Assembly (NCBI RefSeq): GCF_002286915.1
Contig: NZ_MVOG01000007.1
Span: forward strand, 1 to 63,403
Source: Bifidobacterium italicum
GTDB lineage: Bacteria; Actinomycetota; Actinomycetes; Actinomycetales; Bifidobacteriaceae
Reading direction: 5' to 3'
Length of the DNA: 63,403 nucleotides
Part shown: piece after piece, positions 8,878-17,167 of the stretch
Layout of the letters: the number at the start of each line of letters is the position of its first letter
Position numbering within the stretch: position 1 is the first letter of the stretch
Notes under the pieces: generated by a model
What the model saw: only the letters and a program-made list of their open reading frames with translations
Told to the model about the DNA's origin: nothing
The model's database searches: none
Position numbers and translations under genes: made by a program

Positions 8878-9705
8878 TCAGCTCGCGTCGCCTTCGCCGG
8901 CGGCGCGCTCGTGGCCGTAGATCTCCGGGATGAAACGCTCCTGGTCGTGCAGCTTGCTCCAGATGACCACTTCGCCCTGCTCAAGCGACGCGGACACGTC
9001 GATGATCCGCTGGTTGCGCGAGCCGCGGAACTGCAGCAGCGAATCGTGCTGATCCTTGAGATAGCGGCCGTCAACGAGGATGTCGATCTCGCGCAGCAGC
9101 TCCATCTTGTCGACGCTCTCCCCTTCGCGCATCAGCTCCTCCCACGTGTATCCGGTCCAGCACCAGATGTCCTTCGTATGGCCGAAGCGCTCGCGGATTT
9201 TGCGCGCGAGCGGCAGCAGCACCCCGGTGTTGAGCAGCGGCTCGCCGCCGAGGAACGTGATGCCCTGCACGAAGCTCTGCGCAAGGTCGTCCATGATCTG
9301 CGCCTCGAGCCGGTCGTTGTATTCGTGGCCGGCCTGGAAATCCCAGATCGACGCGTTGTAGCACTGCTCGCAGTGGAATGGGCAGCCGGAGACGTACAGC
9401 GAACAGCGGATGCCTTCGCCGTCGGTCATCAGGAAGCGCTTGTAGTCGGCGATCATGTTGTGGCTCATCCGCTCGCTCGTCCACTGCCCCGCCTTCGGAT
9501 TGTTCGCCAGCGGCGTCGGGATCCCCGGCCCGCGTCCGCTTTCCCCGGCGGCGAAGTCGTGCAGCCGCGGCTTCTTCCTCACCGGCTGCGCGGCGGCGAG
9601 CGGCGAATCCGACACGTCCGTCATCGCCTCGGTCGATGATTCGACGACGCTCGCCGATCCCTCGGCGCTCGTCGTGCCTTCCGTCCTACGCCATTCCTGG
9701 GCCAT
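8878..9705 (-). CDS. nrdG: Anaerobic ribonucleoside-triphosphate reductase activating protein
   Basis: A radical-SAM enzyme of 275 residues that places the glycyl radical on NrdD. The cluster motif CxxxCxxC is at residues 108-115 (CPFHCEQC), followed by FLGGEPLLN, the glycine-rich motif of the family, and WCWTGYTWEE as in NrdG. The first 75 residues are an extra Ser/Thr/Glu-rich extension compared with the roughly 155-residue enterobacterial enzyme. The start at 9705 is set by AGGGGAGGA upstream; a longer frame to 9825 lacks support. It follows nrdD on the same strand after 165 bases that contain a terminator-like hairpin, so part of its expression may come from its own promoter or from read-through. 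Confidence 0.95.
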   Translation of the reverse strand: MAQEWRRTEGTTSAEGSASVVESSTEAMTDVSDSPLAAAQPVRKKPRLHDFAAGESGRGPGIPTPLANNPKAGQWTSERMSHNMIADYKRFLMTDGEGIRCSLYVSGCPFHCEQCYNASIWDFQAGHEYNDRLEAQIMDDLAQSFVQGITFLGGEPLLNTGVLLPLARKIRERFGHTKDIWCWTGYTWEELMREGESVDKMELLREIDILVDGRYLKDQHDSLLQFRGSRNQRIIDVSASLEQGEVVIWSKLHDQERFIPEIYGHERAAGEGDAS

Positions 9706-9770
9706 GTCCCATCCTCCCCTGTGCGCCTGCCGCGCACCGTCTGCCGATCCGTGATCGTATATCGCGAAAA

Positions 9771-9794
9771 TGGGGCGGCCATACGACCGCCCCA
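9771..9794 (-). terminator. Intrinsic terminator after nrdD
   Basis: TGGGGCGG (9771-9778) pairs exactly with CCGCCCCA (9787-9794) around an eight-base loop. Read on the minus strand the stem is followed by TTTTCG, so it has a short U tract in the direction of nrdD transcription. It sits in the nrdD-nrdG gap and may lower the amount of nrdG message relative to nrdD. Confidence 0.7.
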
Positions 9795-9870
9795 TGTGTC
9801 CATGTGTCCATCCGAGCCTGCTCACCGGTCATCCGCGCCGATTCATCGGCCGCGCATGACCGTCAACGAC

Positions 9871-12264
9871 TCACTTGACCTCTTCGTACCATTCACGCGT
9901 CTCGCCGTCGGCGAGCGTGACGTGTCCGGTCTCGCCGGCCATGTGCTTGACACGGTGCGCGATCTCCTCGTGGCGGCCGTGCACCATCGGACGCTGCACC
10001 GGGTTGCCGAGATAGCCGCAGGTGCGCTTCGTCACGTTGCACTTGTCGGGGTCGGAGTTGCCGCACTCGGGGCACTTGAAGCCCTCCTCGGTCGGCTCGA
10101 AGTCGCCCTGGAAGCCGCATTCGAAGCAGTGGTCGATCGGCGTGTTCGTGCCGAGGTATCCGATGCCGATGTTGTACGCGTAGTCCCACACCGCCTCGAG
10201 CGCCTTCGGGTTGGCCTGCAGGCACGGGAATTCGCAGTAGTTGATGAAGCCGCCGGACGCGTAGTACGGGAAGTCCTTCTCGTAGTCGAGCTTCTCCATC
10301 GGCGTCGGCTGCAGCCACACCGGGTAGTGGAACGAGTTCGTGTAGAAGTCGTGGTCGGTGACGCCTTCGATCTCGCCGAACTTCTCGCGGTCCATGCGGT
10401 TGAAGCGGTCGGTGAGCGATTCCGCAGGCGTCGAATAGACCGAATAGTGGTAGCCTTCGGCGGCCGACCAGTCCTTGCACAGCTGGTTCATGCGGCGCAC
10501 GATCTCAAGAGCGAACTCCTTGCCCTGCGGATCCCAGCCGTGGTCGCGCATCCAGTTCTTGCCGTAGAACACGGCCGTCGCCTCATACAGGCCGATGTAG
10601 CCGAGCGAGACGGTCGCGCGTTCGTTGCGGAAGAGCTGATCGACGTTGTCGTTCGCGTCGAGGCGGCCGAAGGCGCCGTAGCGGAACAGCGTCGGCGCGT
10701 TGACCGGCGTCGCCTGCTTGCAGCGCATGATGCGGAACTGCAGCGCCTGATGCGCGGTCTCCATGCGCTCGTCGAACAGTTTCCAGAAGCGTTCGACGTC
10801 GCCGTGCGATTCGAGCGCGATGCGCGGCACGTTGACGGTGACGACGCCGAGGTTCATGCGGCCGTCCTCGACGTCCTCGCCGGTCTCCGGGTCGATCCAC
10901 CCCTGCAGGAACGAGCGGCAGCCCATCGGGGCCTTGAACGAACCGGTGATCTTGACGATGTTCTCGTAGAACACGACGTCCGGGTACATGCGCTTCGTCG
11001 AGCATTCGAGCGCGAGCTGCTTGAGGTCGTAGTTCGGGTCGCCCGGATCGGCGTTGACGCCGTGCTTGATCGTGAAGACGAGCTTCGGGAAGATCGCCGT
11101 GTGGCGGTCCTTGCCGAGTCCGCGGATGCGGTTGAGCAGGATCGCGCGCTGGATCTCGCGGGCGAACCAGCTCGTGCCGAGGCCGAAGCCGACGGTGACG
11201 AACGGCGTCTGGCCGTTGGAGACGCGGTTCGAGTTGATCTGGTACTCCATCGTCTGCATCGCGTCGTAGATGGCCTTGCGCGTCATGATCTTCGCGTAGA
11301 TCTCACGCAGCTGGTCGATTTCAGGAAGATCCTCATCGAAGGCGGTGTCGGCCGGCAGCGGCTCGCGGTTCTCGAAGTGCAGCCATTCGGGTTCCTGAGC
11401 CTTGAGTCCGCGGACCATGTCCTCGGCGACCTCGATCGGCATCGAATCGGGGATGAGCGCCTGCGCCATGTTGAGGTTCTTCGCGTAGTCGCGCTTCGCG
11501 TACTCCTCGAGCATCTCGTCGGCGCGGTTGACGGTCTGGCCGCCGTACTGCGCGCCCGCGATGTCCTTGATGATCTGCGTGATCTGCGTGGCTGCCGTGC
11601 CGATCGACTTCGGCGAGTCCATCATCGCGTTGCCGAGCGCGAACCCGTGGCGCAGCATGTCGCCGAAGTCGGGCAGCGAACAGTTGTTCATCGACGTGAA
11701 CGGCGAATAGTCGGCGTCATGGAAGTGGATGTCGCCCTTCATATGGGCGTTGGCGACGGCGTCCGGCAGCATCGAGAACGCCGACGCCTTCGAGACGGCG
11801 CCCGCGAGCAGGTCGCGCTGCGTCGCGTAGACGTTCGAGTCCTTGTTCGCGTTCTCGCGCACGAGCGACTCGTCCTTGTTGACGAGGCGCTTGACGGCTT
11901 CGTTGATGTCGGTGGCCTTCGCGCGCTGGATGTCCTTGTTGAGACGGTAGGTCGTGTAGGTGCGCGCGACCTCGTAGAGATGGTCGTCGATGAGCGCATG
12001 CTCGACGAGGTTCTGGATGTCCTCGATGCGCGCCGGGCCGTTGTAGCGTTCCTTGATCTCGCCCTCCACCTGATCGGCGATGTCGGAGATCATGCGCTCC
12101 TCTTCGGGACCGACTTCCTTGTTCAGGTCGGCGAACGCGGACTTGACGGCGACGATGATGTTGACCGGATCGAAATCGACGATGCGGCCATCGCGCTTCT
12201 CGACGAGTACCTTCGCCGCGGTCTTCGGCTGCGTCATCGGCGCCTCCAGAACCTCTGCTTCCAT
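9871..12264 (-). CDS. nrdD: Anaerobic (class III) ribonucleoside-triphosphate reductase
   Basis: A 797-residue enzyme that reduces ribonucleoside triphosphates to deoxyribonucleotides without oxygen. An ATP-cone allosteric domain occupies about residues 15-110 (VEKRDGRIVDFDPVNI onward). The catalytic barrel contains the family segments HDADYSPF and NGQTPFVTVGFG. A four-cysteine zinc site lies near the end (CFECGF ... CPECGN), and the glycyl-radical loop RTCGYLG has its Gly at about residue 750. ATG 12264 was chosen because AAAGGA lies seven bases upstream; the frame runs a further 89 codons upstream without protein character. Two NrdR-like boxes lie 111-158 bases upstream, which fits repression by NrdR when dNTPs are plentiful. 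NrdG is encoded next on the same strand. The enzyme is oxygen-sensitive, which points to an anaerobic lifestyle. Confidence 0.97.
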   Translation of the reverse strand: MEAEVLEAPMTQPKTAAKVLVEKRDGRIVDFDPVNIIVAVKSAFADLNKEVGPEEERMISDIADQVEGEIKERYNGPARIEDIQNLVEHALIDDHLYEVARTYTTYRLNKDIQRAKATDINEAVKRLVNKDESLVRENANKDSNVYATQRDLLAGAVSKASAFSMLPDAVANAHMKGDIHFHDADYSPFTSMNNCSLPDFGDMLRHGFALGNAMMDSPKSIGTAATQITQIIKDIAGAQYGGQTVNRADEMLEEYAKRDYAKNLNMAQALIPDSMPIEVAEDMVRGLKAQEPEWLHFENREPLPADTAFDEDLPEIDQLREIYAKIMTRKAIYDAMQTMEYQINSNRVSNGQTPFVTVGFGLGTSWFAREIQRAILLNRIRGLGKDRHTAIFPKLVFTIKHGVNADPGDPNYDLKQLALECSTKRMYPDVVFYENIVKITGSFKAPMGCRSFLQGWIDPETGEDVEDGRMNLGVVTVNVPRIALESHGDVERFWKLFDERMETAHQALQFRIMRCKQATPVNAPTLFRYGAFGRLDANDNVDQLFRNERATVSLGYIGLYEATAVFYGKNWMRDHGWDPQGKEFALEIVRRMNQLCKDWSAAEGYHYSVYSTPAESLTDRFNRMDREKFGEIEGVTDHDFYTNSFHYPVWLQPTPMEKLDYEKDFPYYASGGFINYCEFPCLQANPKALEAVWDYAYNIGIGYLGTNTPIDHCFECGFQGDFEPTEEGFKCPECGNSDPDKCNVTKRTCGYLGNPVQRPMVHGRHEEIAHRVKHMAGETGHVTLADGETREWYEEVK

Positions 12265-12374
12265 TCGCTGTTCCTTTCTCGGGGCCGGGCGGGCCGGCTC
12301 ATGCTCGTGCGTCCGTACTGCGCCGGACGTCTTGCTGACTGATAAGACTGTACGCCCTTCCCGCGAACGACGCG

Positions 12375-12422
12375 CCGCTATATGTAGTGCGTCAGGAGCC
12401 ATGCAATCACTAGATATGGAAC
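12375..12422 (-). promoter_or_regulatory. Paired NrdR-box-like operators upstream of nrdD
   Basis: Two near-palindromes match the known NrdR box (acaCwAtATaTwGtgt): CCGCTATATGTAGTGC at 12375-12390 and TCACTAGATATGGAAC at 12407-12422. Their equivalent positions are 32 bases apart, about three helical turns, the usual spacing for cooperative NrdR binding. They lie upstream of the nrdD start at 12264. The first box is the better match. No nrdR gene is in the window. Confidence 0.72.
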
Positions 12423-12622
12423 TTTCGTTGGAAAATCGCCGAAACGGCTTCGATGCGGCCCGAGTGTGGCCTTCGTCACTCGACGTGGTGTTCGCTGAGC
12501 GGAAATCATCATAGCGACACCGTTGCCGCACGCGCCATGAAACGCCATCGAGACGGCGGAATCAGCGTTGACACGCCGTGCGGCCCGGGCGCGATGTCCG
12601 TTCGCTGATGGAACCTAGGACC

Positions 12623-13945
12623 ATGTCTTGGAACAACGGATACGGCATGGGAACACAGCCCTCGGGCACCCCATGGACAGGCGCGGACGGCGCCGCCGGC
12701 GCCCCGCGCCCGCTCGACCAGCTGCCGAAGTACGCGCGCGACACGACCCCGGAGAACCCGTGGCCGGTCAACCTGCTGAGCCGCAAATGGCATGACGTGA
12801 TCGACCGCTGGCCGACGGTGTGGATCGAAGGGCAGATCGTCGAGATCAACGCGCGCCGCGCGACGTCCGTGTACATCACATTGCGCGACAACTTCGAGGA
12901 CGTCTCGATCTCGGTGAACGGCTTCGGCGCGTTCGCGCAGATGGCGCGCGGCTTCAAGCAGGGCGACCGCGTCGTCGTGCACGGCAAGGCCGACCTGTGG
13001 GTCAAGCAGACGCGGCTGAGCCTGCGCGGCGACGACATCCGCAAGGTCGGCGTCGGCGACCTCAAGGAGCAGATCGACGAGCTGCGCCGCAAGCTCAAGG
13101 GCGAAGGGCTCTTCGACGCCGCGAACAAGGTGCCGCTGCCCGAGTTCCCGAAGAACATCGGCCTGATCTGTGCACCGCAGGCGAGGGCGGAGGGCGACGT
13201 CATCACGAACGTCATGCTGCGCTGGCCGACCGTCGACTTCACCGTGCAGCACGTCCATGTGCAGGGCCCGCAATGCCCGCCCGAGGTCGTCGACGCGATC
13301 CGCAGGCTCGATGCCGACCCGAACGTCGACGTCATCATCGTCGCGCGCGGCGGCGGCAGCTTCGAGGACCTGATCGGATTCTCCGACGAAGGCGTCGTGC
13401 GCGCGACCGCCGCATGCGTGACGCCGATCGTCTCCGCGATCGGCCATGAGGACGACTGGACGCTCATCGACCTCGCCGCCGACGTGCGCGCGTCGACGCC
13501 GACCGATGCGGCCAAGCGCGTCGTGCCCGACGTGCGCGAACAGCAGCAGCTCATCGCGAACGCGATCGGCACGATGCGCATGCGCATCGGCGCGATGGTC
13601 GACAACGAGACGCGGCTCGTCGAGGGCTATGCGAACCGTCCGAGCCTGACGCGGCCACAGACGATGCTCGACCCGTACCAGCGGCAGATCGACGACGCCG
13701 TGCGCACGATGCGCATCGGCCTGACGCGAATCGTCGACGACGAGCAGCTGCGCGTCGAGAAACTCGAGGCGACGCTGCGCGCGCTGAGCCCGCAGTCGAC
13801 GCTCGACCGCGGCTATGCGGTGCTGCAGACCGCCGACGGGCACGTCGTCGACGACGCGGCGACGCTCAAGGCCGGCGACGAGATCACCGTCACGTTGCGC
13901 CGGGGCGCCGTCGTCGCGCAGACGACGAAGATCGTCGAACCGTAA
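12623..13945 (+). CDS. xseA: Exodeoxyribonuclease VII large subunit
   Basis: About 440 residues of the catalytic subunit of exonuclease VII, which degrades single-stranded DNA from either end in repair. An OB-fold DNA-binding domain lies at about 45-140 (VWIEGQIVEINARR, VVVHGKADLW). The nuclease domain has GLICAPQARAEGDV, VARGGGSFEDL and IGHEDDWTLID, and a coiled-coil C-terminal part ends with LDRGYAVLQ. The usual first contact segment (ICAPxAxAxxDV) is intact. Three in-frame starts compete: GTG 12578, ATG 12608 and ATG 12623. The last has a partial AGGA and begins the glycine/asparagine-rich leader. It is followed on the same strand by xseB after 73 bases. Confidence 0.95.
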   Translation: MSWNNGYGMGTQPSGTPWTGADGAAGAPRPLDQLPKYARDTTPENPWPVNLLSRKWHDVIDRWPTVWIEGQIVEINARRATSVYITLRDNFEDVSISVNGFGAFAQMARGFKQGDRVVVHGKADLWVKQTRLSLRGDDIRKVGVGDLKEQIDELRRKLKGEGLFDAANKVPLPEFPKNIGLICAPQARAEGDVITNVMLRWPTVDFTVQHVHVQGPQCPPEVVDAIRRLDADPNVDVIIVARGGGSFEDLIGFSDEGVVRATAACVTPIVSAIGHEDDWTLIDLAADVRASTPTDAAKRVVPDVREQQQLIANAIGTMRMRIGAMVDNETRLVEGYANRPSLTRPQTMLDPYQRQIDDAVRTMRIGLTRIVDDEQLRVEKLEATLRALSPQSTLDRGYAVLQTADGHVVDDAATLKAGDEITVTLRRGAVVAQTTKIVEP

Positions 13946-14018
13946 ACCCCGCGCGACGCACGCGCAAACACATAACGCAATCGATACAGCAGCCATCAAC
14001 CAGCACGAAGGAGCAGCC

Positions 14019-14363
14019 ATGGCGGAGGAAACCATCGAAGTCACCGCGACGGAGACGACCGAGACGACCGAGGACACGGCGGCCGAGCAGCCGCAGATCG
14101 CGTCGAGCCTGACGGCGCAGGAACGCGAGGTCATCGCGAACATGCCGTACGAGGAGGCGCGCGACAAGCTCATGCAGGCCGTGCGCGCGCTCGAGAACGG
14201 CGGCCTGAGCCTCGACGAGTCGATGCGCCAGTGGGAGATCGGCGAGGCGCTCGCCCAGCGCGCGCAGTCGCTGCTCAACACGGTGCGCGCGAAGCTCGAC
14301 GCCGCACAGGCGCAGCAGGCGCAGACCGCGGCGACGGCGGGCACGCAGTCGAATCTTCAGTAA
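14019..14363 (+). CDS. xseB: Exodeoxyribonuclease VII small subunit
   Basis: A 114-residue protein. The core at residues 40-100 (NMPYEEARDKLMQAVRALE, GGLSLDESMRQWEIGEAL) is the XseB two-helix fold that binds the coiled-coil arms of XseA. The first 30 residues are a Thr/Glu-rich tail and the last 20 an Ala/Gln-rich tail, both longer than usual. GAAGGAG lies seven bases before ATG 14019. It forms an operon with xseA. Confidence 0.94.
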   Translation: MAEETIEVTATETTETTEDTAAEQPQIASSLTAQEREVIANMPYEEARDKLMQAVRALENGGLSLDESMRQWEIGEALAQRAQSLLNTVRAKLDAAQAQQAQTAATAGTQSNLQ

Positions 14364-14595
14364 GCGGCCGATGCGCTGCGGCGGCGGACGCCAAGCGCAT
14401 CGAAAGCGCAGGCCAAACGGGGTGCATACGACTGCATACGACGCGGTCGCGTGCATCCCGTTGCATTTCCGCGGGAGGATCGGCGCCGCGATCACGGGGC
14501 TGCGCTTCCGCGCGGTGGGATTCGCGGGAAAAACGCAGCAGGCTCTTCGCGGATGCCAGACGCCGTCCGGAGCACATGCGTCGCGCGACGCGCGG

Positions 14596-15609
14596 CTACT
14601 GCGCGAACTCGAGCGTCGCGAGCAGCGCGTCGTGGTCGGCGCCGGGGATACGGATCGTCTTGATCTGCCCGACGCGCACGTCGCGCTCGGTGACGATGTG
14701 GTCGATGCCGGCGCCGGCGGGCACGAAACGCATGTTCGACGGCCAGGTGAAGACGAGGCCGTGGCCGCTCGTCATCGACGCGTCCCGGAAACGTTCGCCG
14801 AGGAGACGGCGGAACGGGGCGTGGTCGGTCGTCGCGTTGAAATCGCCCATGAGCACGTAATGCACGTCGGTGCGCGAGCGCAGCGCGTCCATCTCGTCGA
14901 GCGATCGGCGCCACAGATCCCATGTGCTCGCGCTCGGCGACGTCGTGTGCACGCTGACGAAGCGGACGGGAAGGCGGCCGCCGCCGAAGAGGACGGTGCC
15001 GGCGGGCATGTCGGACGCGCTCGAATCGAACTCGGCGTCGGTCGGCGCATCGAGCGGCGCCGATGAGAACAGCGCGTTGCCGAAGTAATGGTCCGCCGAT
15101 CCGACCGTCGAATGCGGCAGATAATCGTAGATTCCGGCGTTCGCGAGCTCCTTGAGGAAGGGTTCCGTCGTCTCCTGCAGCGCGAGCACCTCGACGCGTT
15201 GGTCGCGCACGGCGTCGACGATGTCCTGCGCGTTCGCCTGACCTTTGTAGACGTTGCAGGTCATGATGCGTGCGTACGCGTCGTCGGTGGATGGTTTGAC
15301 CTGTGCGACGGCGGCCATCGCGGCGCCGCTGAGCGGACGGTCGCTGCGGAAGTACGGCAGCTGCCACCACACCTGCAGCCCGATGCACGCGCAGGCGACG
15401 ACCGCCGTGAACCAGCGTCGCGAGATGCAGGCGAGGACGAACGAGACGAGCGCGACGAGCGCGAACCACGGCGACAGCGAGATCACATACGGCACGTACG
15501 GCAACGATTGCATGTCCTCGGGCAGCAGCCGCGCCGCGCAGCCGAGCAATGCGACGATCGCGAGGATCGCCGCGAGCGCCGCCAGAACCGGATGGGTGTG
15601 CCGTGTCAT
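14596..15609 (-). CDS. Membrane-anchored endonuclease/exonuclease/phosphatase (EEP) family protein
   Basis: A 337-residue protein with two to three N-terminal transmembrane helices (about residues 5-75) and an EEP (DNase I-like) domain from about 110. Visible motifs are the metal-binding Asn and Glu (TCNVYKG, LALQETT), GDFNATTDH with the catalytic Asp and Asn, and the final DHDALL with the Asp-His pair. In this family such proteins cleave phosphodiesters or phosphomonoesters of lipids, nucleic acids or small molecules; the substrate is not deducible. The catalytic domain probably faces outside. ATG 15609 follows GAAGGAG; the frame extends upstream through the tRNA on the other strand, which rules out a longer start. 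It is convergent with xseB. Confidence 0.88.
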   Translation of the reverse strand: MTRHTHPVLAALAAILAIVALLGCAARLLPEDMQSLPYVPYVISLSPWFALVALVSFVLACISRRWFTAVVACACIGLQVWWQLPYFRSDRPLSGAAMAAVAQVKPSTDDAYARIMTCNVYKGQANAQDIVDAVRDQRVEVLALQETTEPFLKELANAGIYDYLPHSTVGSADHYFGNALFSSAPLDAPTDAEFDSSASDMPAGTVLFGGGRLPVRFVSVHTTSPSASTWDLWRRSLDEMDALRSRTDVHYVLMGDFNATTDHAPFRRLLGERFRDASMTSGHGLVFTWPSNMRFVPAGAGIDHIVTERDVRVGQIKTIRIPGADHDALLATLEFAQ

Positions 15610-15867
15610 GCGTCTCCTTCTGTTGCCGTATCCGTATGCGCGGTCCCGCGCATACATGTTGCGCCGCGCATCCGCAGTCCGACGGGCGCGCTGATGCGCG
15701 TCCGTCACGAGCGACGCGCCGACGGATGCGCATCGGTGGTATTTCGCGATTGTTTGCGCATCCGCAGGGTGCCGCCCGTCGATGACGTGTTCCACACTAA
15801 CGGAGTCCGGGACGCGCGCGTATCGTCCGCACGGTTGATTTTTCCGGGAAGGTCGTGCGGCGCGCGG
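15610..15867. other. Intergenic stretch upstream of the EEP gene and the tRNA
   Basis: No gene is recognised in these 258 bases. The EEP promoter (minus strand) must lie here and the tRNA promoter is at its right edge. A minus-strand frame that crosses it is an extension of the EEP frame and is not protein-like. Confidence 0.45.
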
Positions 15868-15897
15868 TTGTGCCGGATGCGCGATGGTGTGTATAAT
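15868..15897 (+). promoter_or_regulatory. Promoter of tRNA-Arg
   Basis: A perfect -10 element TATAAT is at 15892-15897. A weak -35 TTGTGC is at 15868-15873, with 18 bases between. The mature tRNA begins 13 bases after the -10, leaving room for a short leader. Confidence 0.75.
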
Positions 15898-15909
15898 GTC
15901 GGGTTGTTC

Positions 15910-15985
15910 GCCCTGGTAGCTCAGTGGATAGAGCACCGCTCTCCTAAAGCGGGTGTCGCGCGTTCGAATCGCGTCTGGGGCACCA
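15910..15985 (+). tRNA. tRNA-Arg (anticodon CCT)
   Basis: All four arms fold: acceptor GCCCTGG (15910-15916) with CTGGGGC, anticodon stem CCGCT/AGCGG (15936-15940 and 15948-15952) around loop CTCCTAA, and a T arm with GTTCGAATC. The anticodon CCT (15943-15945) reads AGG, a rare codon in this GC-rich genome. The 3' CCA is encoded (15983-15985). It has its own promoter and terminator, so it is a single-gene unit. Confidence 0.97.
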
Positions 15986-15987
15986 TC

Positions 15988-16020
15988 AGCCGCGCCGGCC
16001 TCCTCGCCGACGCGGCTTTG
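15988..16020 (+). terminator. Terminator of tRNA-Arg
   Basis: AGCCGCG (15988-15994) pairs with CGCGGCT (16011-16017), with further pairing inside the loop, and is followed by TTGTCGT. It starts three bases after the CCA end. Confidence 0.65.
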
Positions 16021-16219
16021 TCGTCTCCGCCCCGCCCCTCGCCGACTCGGGCGAACGCAACCGGCGTCCCTTCCACCCACAACGATCGCAAACAACGATG
16101 CCGGCGAACATGCTCCGAACATGAGATGCCGCAGCCTGCGGCGTCCACGCGACGGTACAGTGGATGACGGCGGATGGCGGCATCCGTCACGTATCAACCG
16201 TTACGAAAGAAGGCCCACG

Positions 16220-16942
16220 ATGACGATGGCCGCATGTGGCTCCCTGACCGCCGAGACGCTCGGCCTCTCCCCCGCGACCGCGTTCCCGGCGGCCAAAGGC
16301 GTCCTGCCGAAGGGGCTGTTCGCCGCGAAGGCGTCCGCTCCCCTGTCCGCGAAGACGAAGCAGCATCTGGTGCACGCCGTCGACTCGATCACGATGCTCG
16401 CGCTGCTGCGCCCGTCGAACACCGGCCTGGAGGCGAGCGCGCGCATGCCGGAGATCCTCGTCCTCGGCGTCAAGCTCGCCGACGGCGTGCGCGAGACGCC
16501 GGACGACGTCATCGAGCTCATCGCCTCACAGCGCAAATCGGGCATCGTCTTCGCCGTCGTGCGCACGGCGGCGCATGAGGGCACGACGCGTGAGGAATGC
16601 CAGTTCGCGGTGCGCCGCGCATTGCCGGGCCGTGCCGGCCACACACCGACCTTCCGCGTCTTCCACGGTGCGTGGGAGCCGTGCGGTGAGGCCTTCCTCG
16701 ACGTCAACGGCGCGACGATGGACGAGCTGTGGGCGTCGCTGTGCTCGCAGATCATCCTCGGCTCCGTCGACTGCGCCGATCTGGACGCGCGCATCGCCCG
16801 CGCCGAGCGGATCCGCCAGCTCGAGGCGGACGTCGCGAAACTGTCCGCCGACCATGCGCGCGCGAAGTCGCCCGCCCAGCGCAACGAGATCTACGCCAAG
16901 CTGCACAAGGCGAAGAACGAACTCGCCGCGCTGACGAACTGA
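16220..16942 (+). CDS. DUF4391-family protein
   Basis: A 240-residue protein with the pattern of the DUF4391 family: a basic N-terminal segment (PKGLFAAKA), a helix with AKTKQHLVHAVDSIT, a strand EILVLGVKL, then IELIASQRKSGIVFAVV, and a long C-terminal coiled coil (residues 190-240, ARIARAERIRQLEADVAKL). The function of the family is unknown; members are often found beside helicases or restriction-modification genes. Here it is alone, downstream of tRNA-Arg. AAGAAGG precedes ATG 16220. The C-terminal coiled coil suggests a partner protein that is missing from the neighbourhood. Confidence 0.75.
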   Translation: MTMAACGSLTAETLGLSPATAFPAAKGVLPKGLFAAKASAPLSAKTKQHLVHAVDSITMLALLRPSNTGLEASARMPEILVLGVKLADGVRETPDDVIELIASQRKSGIVFAVVRTAAHEGTTREECQFAVRRALPGRAGHTPTFRVFHGAWEPCGEAFLDVNGATMDELWASLCSQIILGSVDCADLDARIARAERIRQLEADVAKLSADHARAKSPAQRNEIYAKLHKAKNELAALTN

Positions 16943-16993
16943 CGCACGCACACCGCTCAGACCCGCCGACCCCGGCCACTGCCAATCCTGATT

Positions 16994-17030
16994 GACCCGA
17001 CCGATCCGCCAGACCCGACCGATCCGCCAG
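16994..17030. repeat. Short tandem repeat, 18-bp unit
   Basis: GACCCGACCGATCCGCCA occurs twice in perfect tandem (16994-17011 and 17012-17029) and then decays into similar CCGACC/CCGCCGACC sequence up to about 17125. It lies between the convergent DUF4391 and ppx genes; the 225-base gap holds nothing else recognisable. Confidence 0.75.
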
Positions 17031-17167
17031 ACCCGCTGACCCCGCTCGACCCGCCGACTTGACCGATCCGTCTGACCGTGACCGATCTGCCGAGCCCGCC
17101 GAACCCGCCGACCGTTCCGCCCGTCTGGACTCTCCGCCCACCTGAAGCCGCCGCGCGCCGGCCGCGG

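Noticed and set aside
15610..16197. N-terminal extension of the EEP-family frame across the tRNA
   Set aside because: It would read antisense through the tRNA, whereas ATG 15609 has a strong GAAGGAG site.
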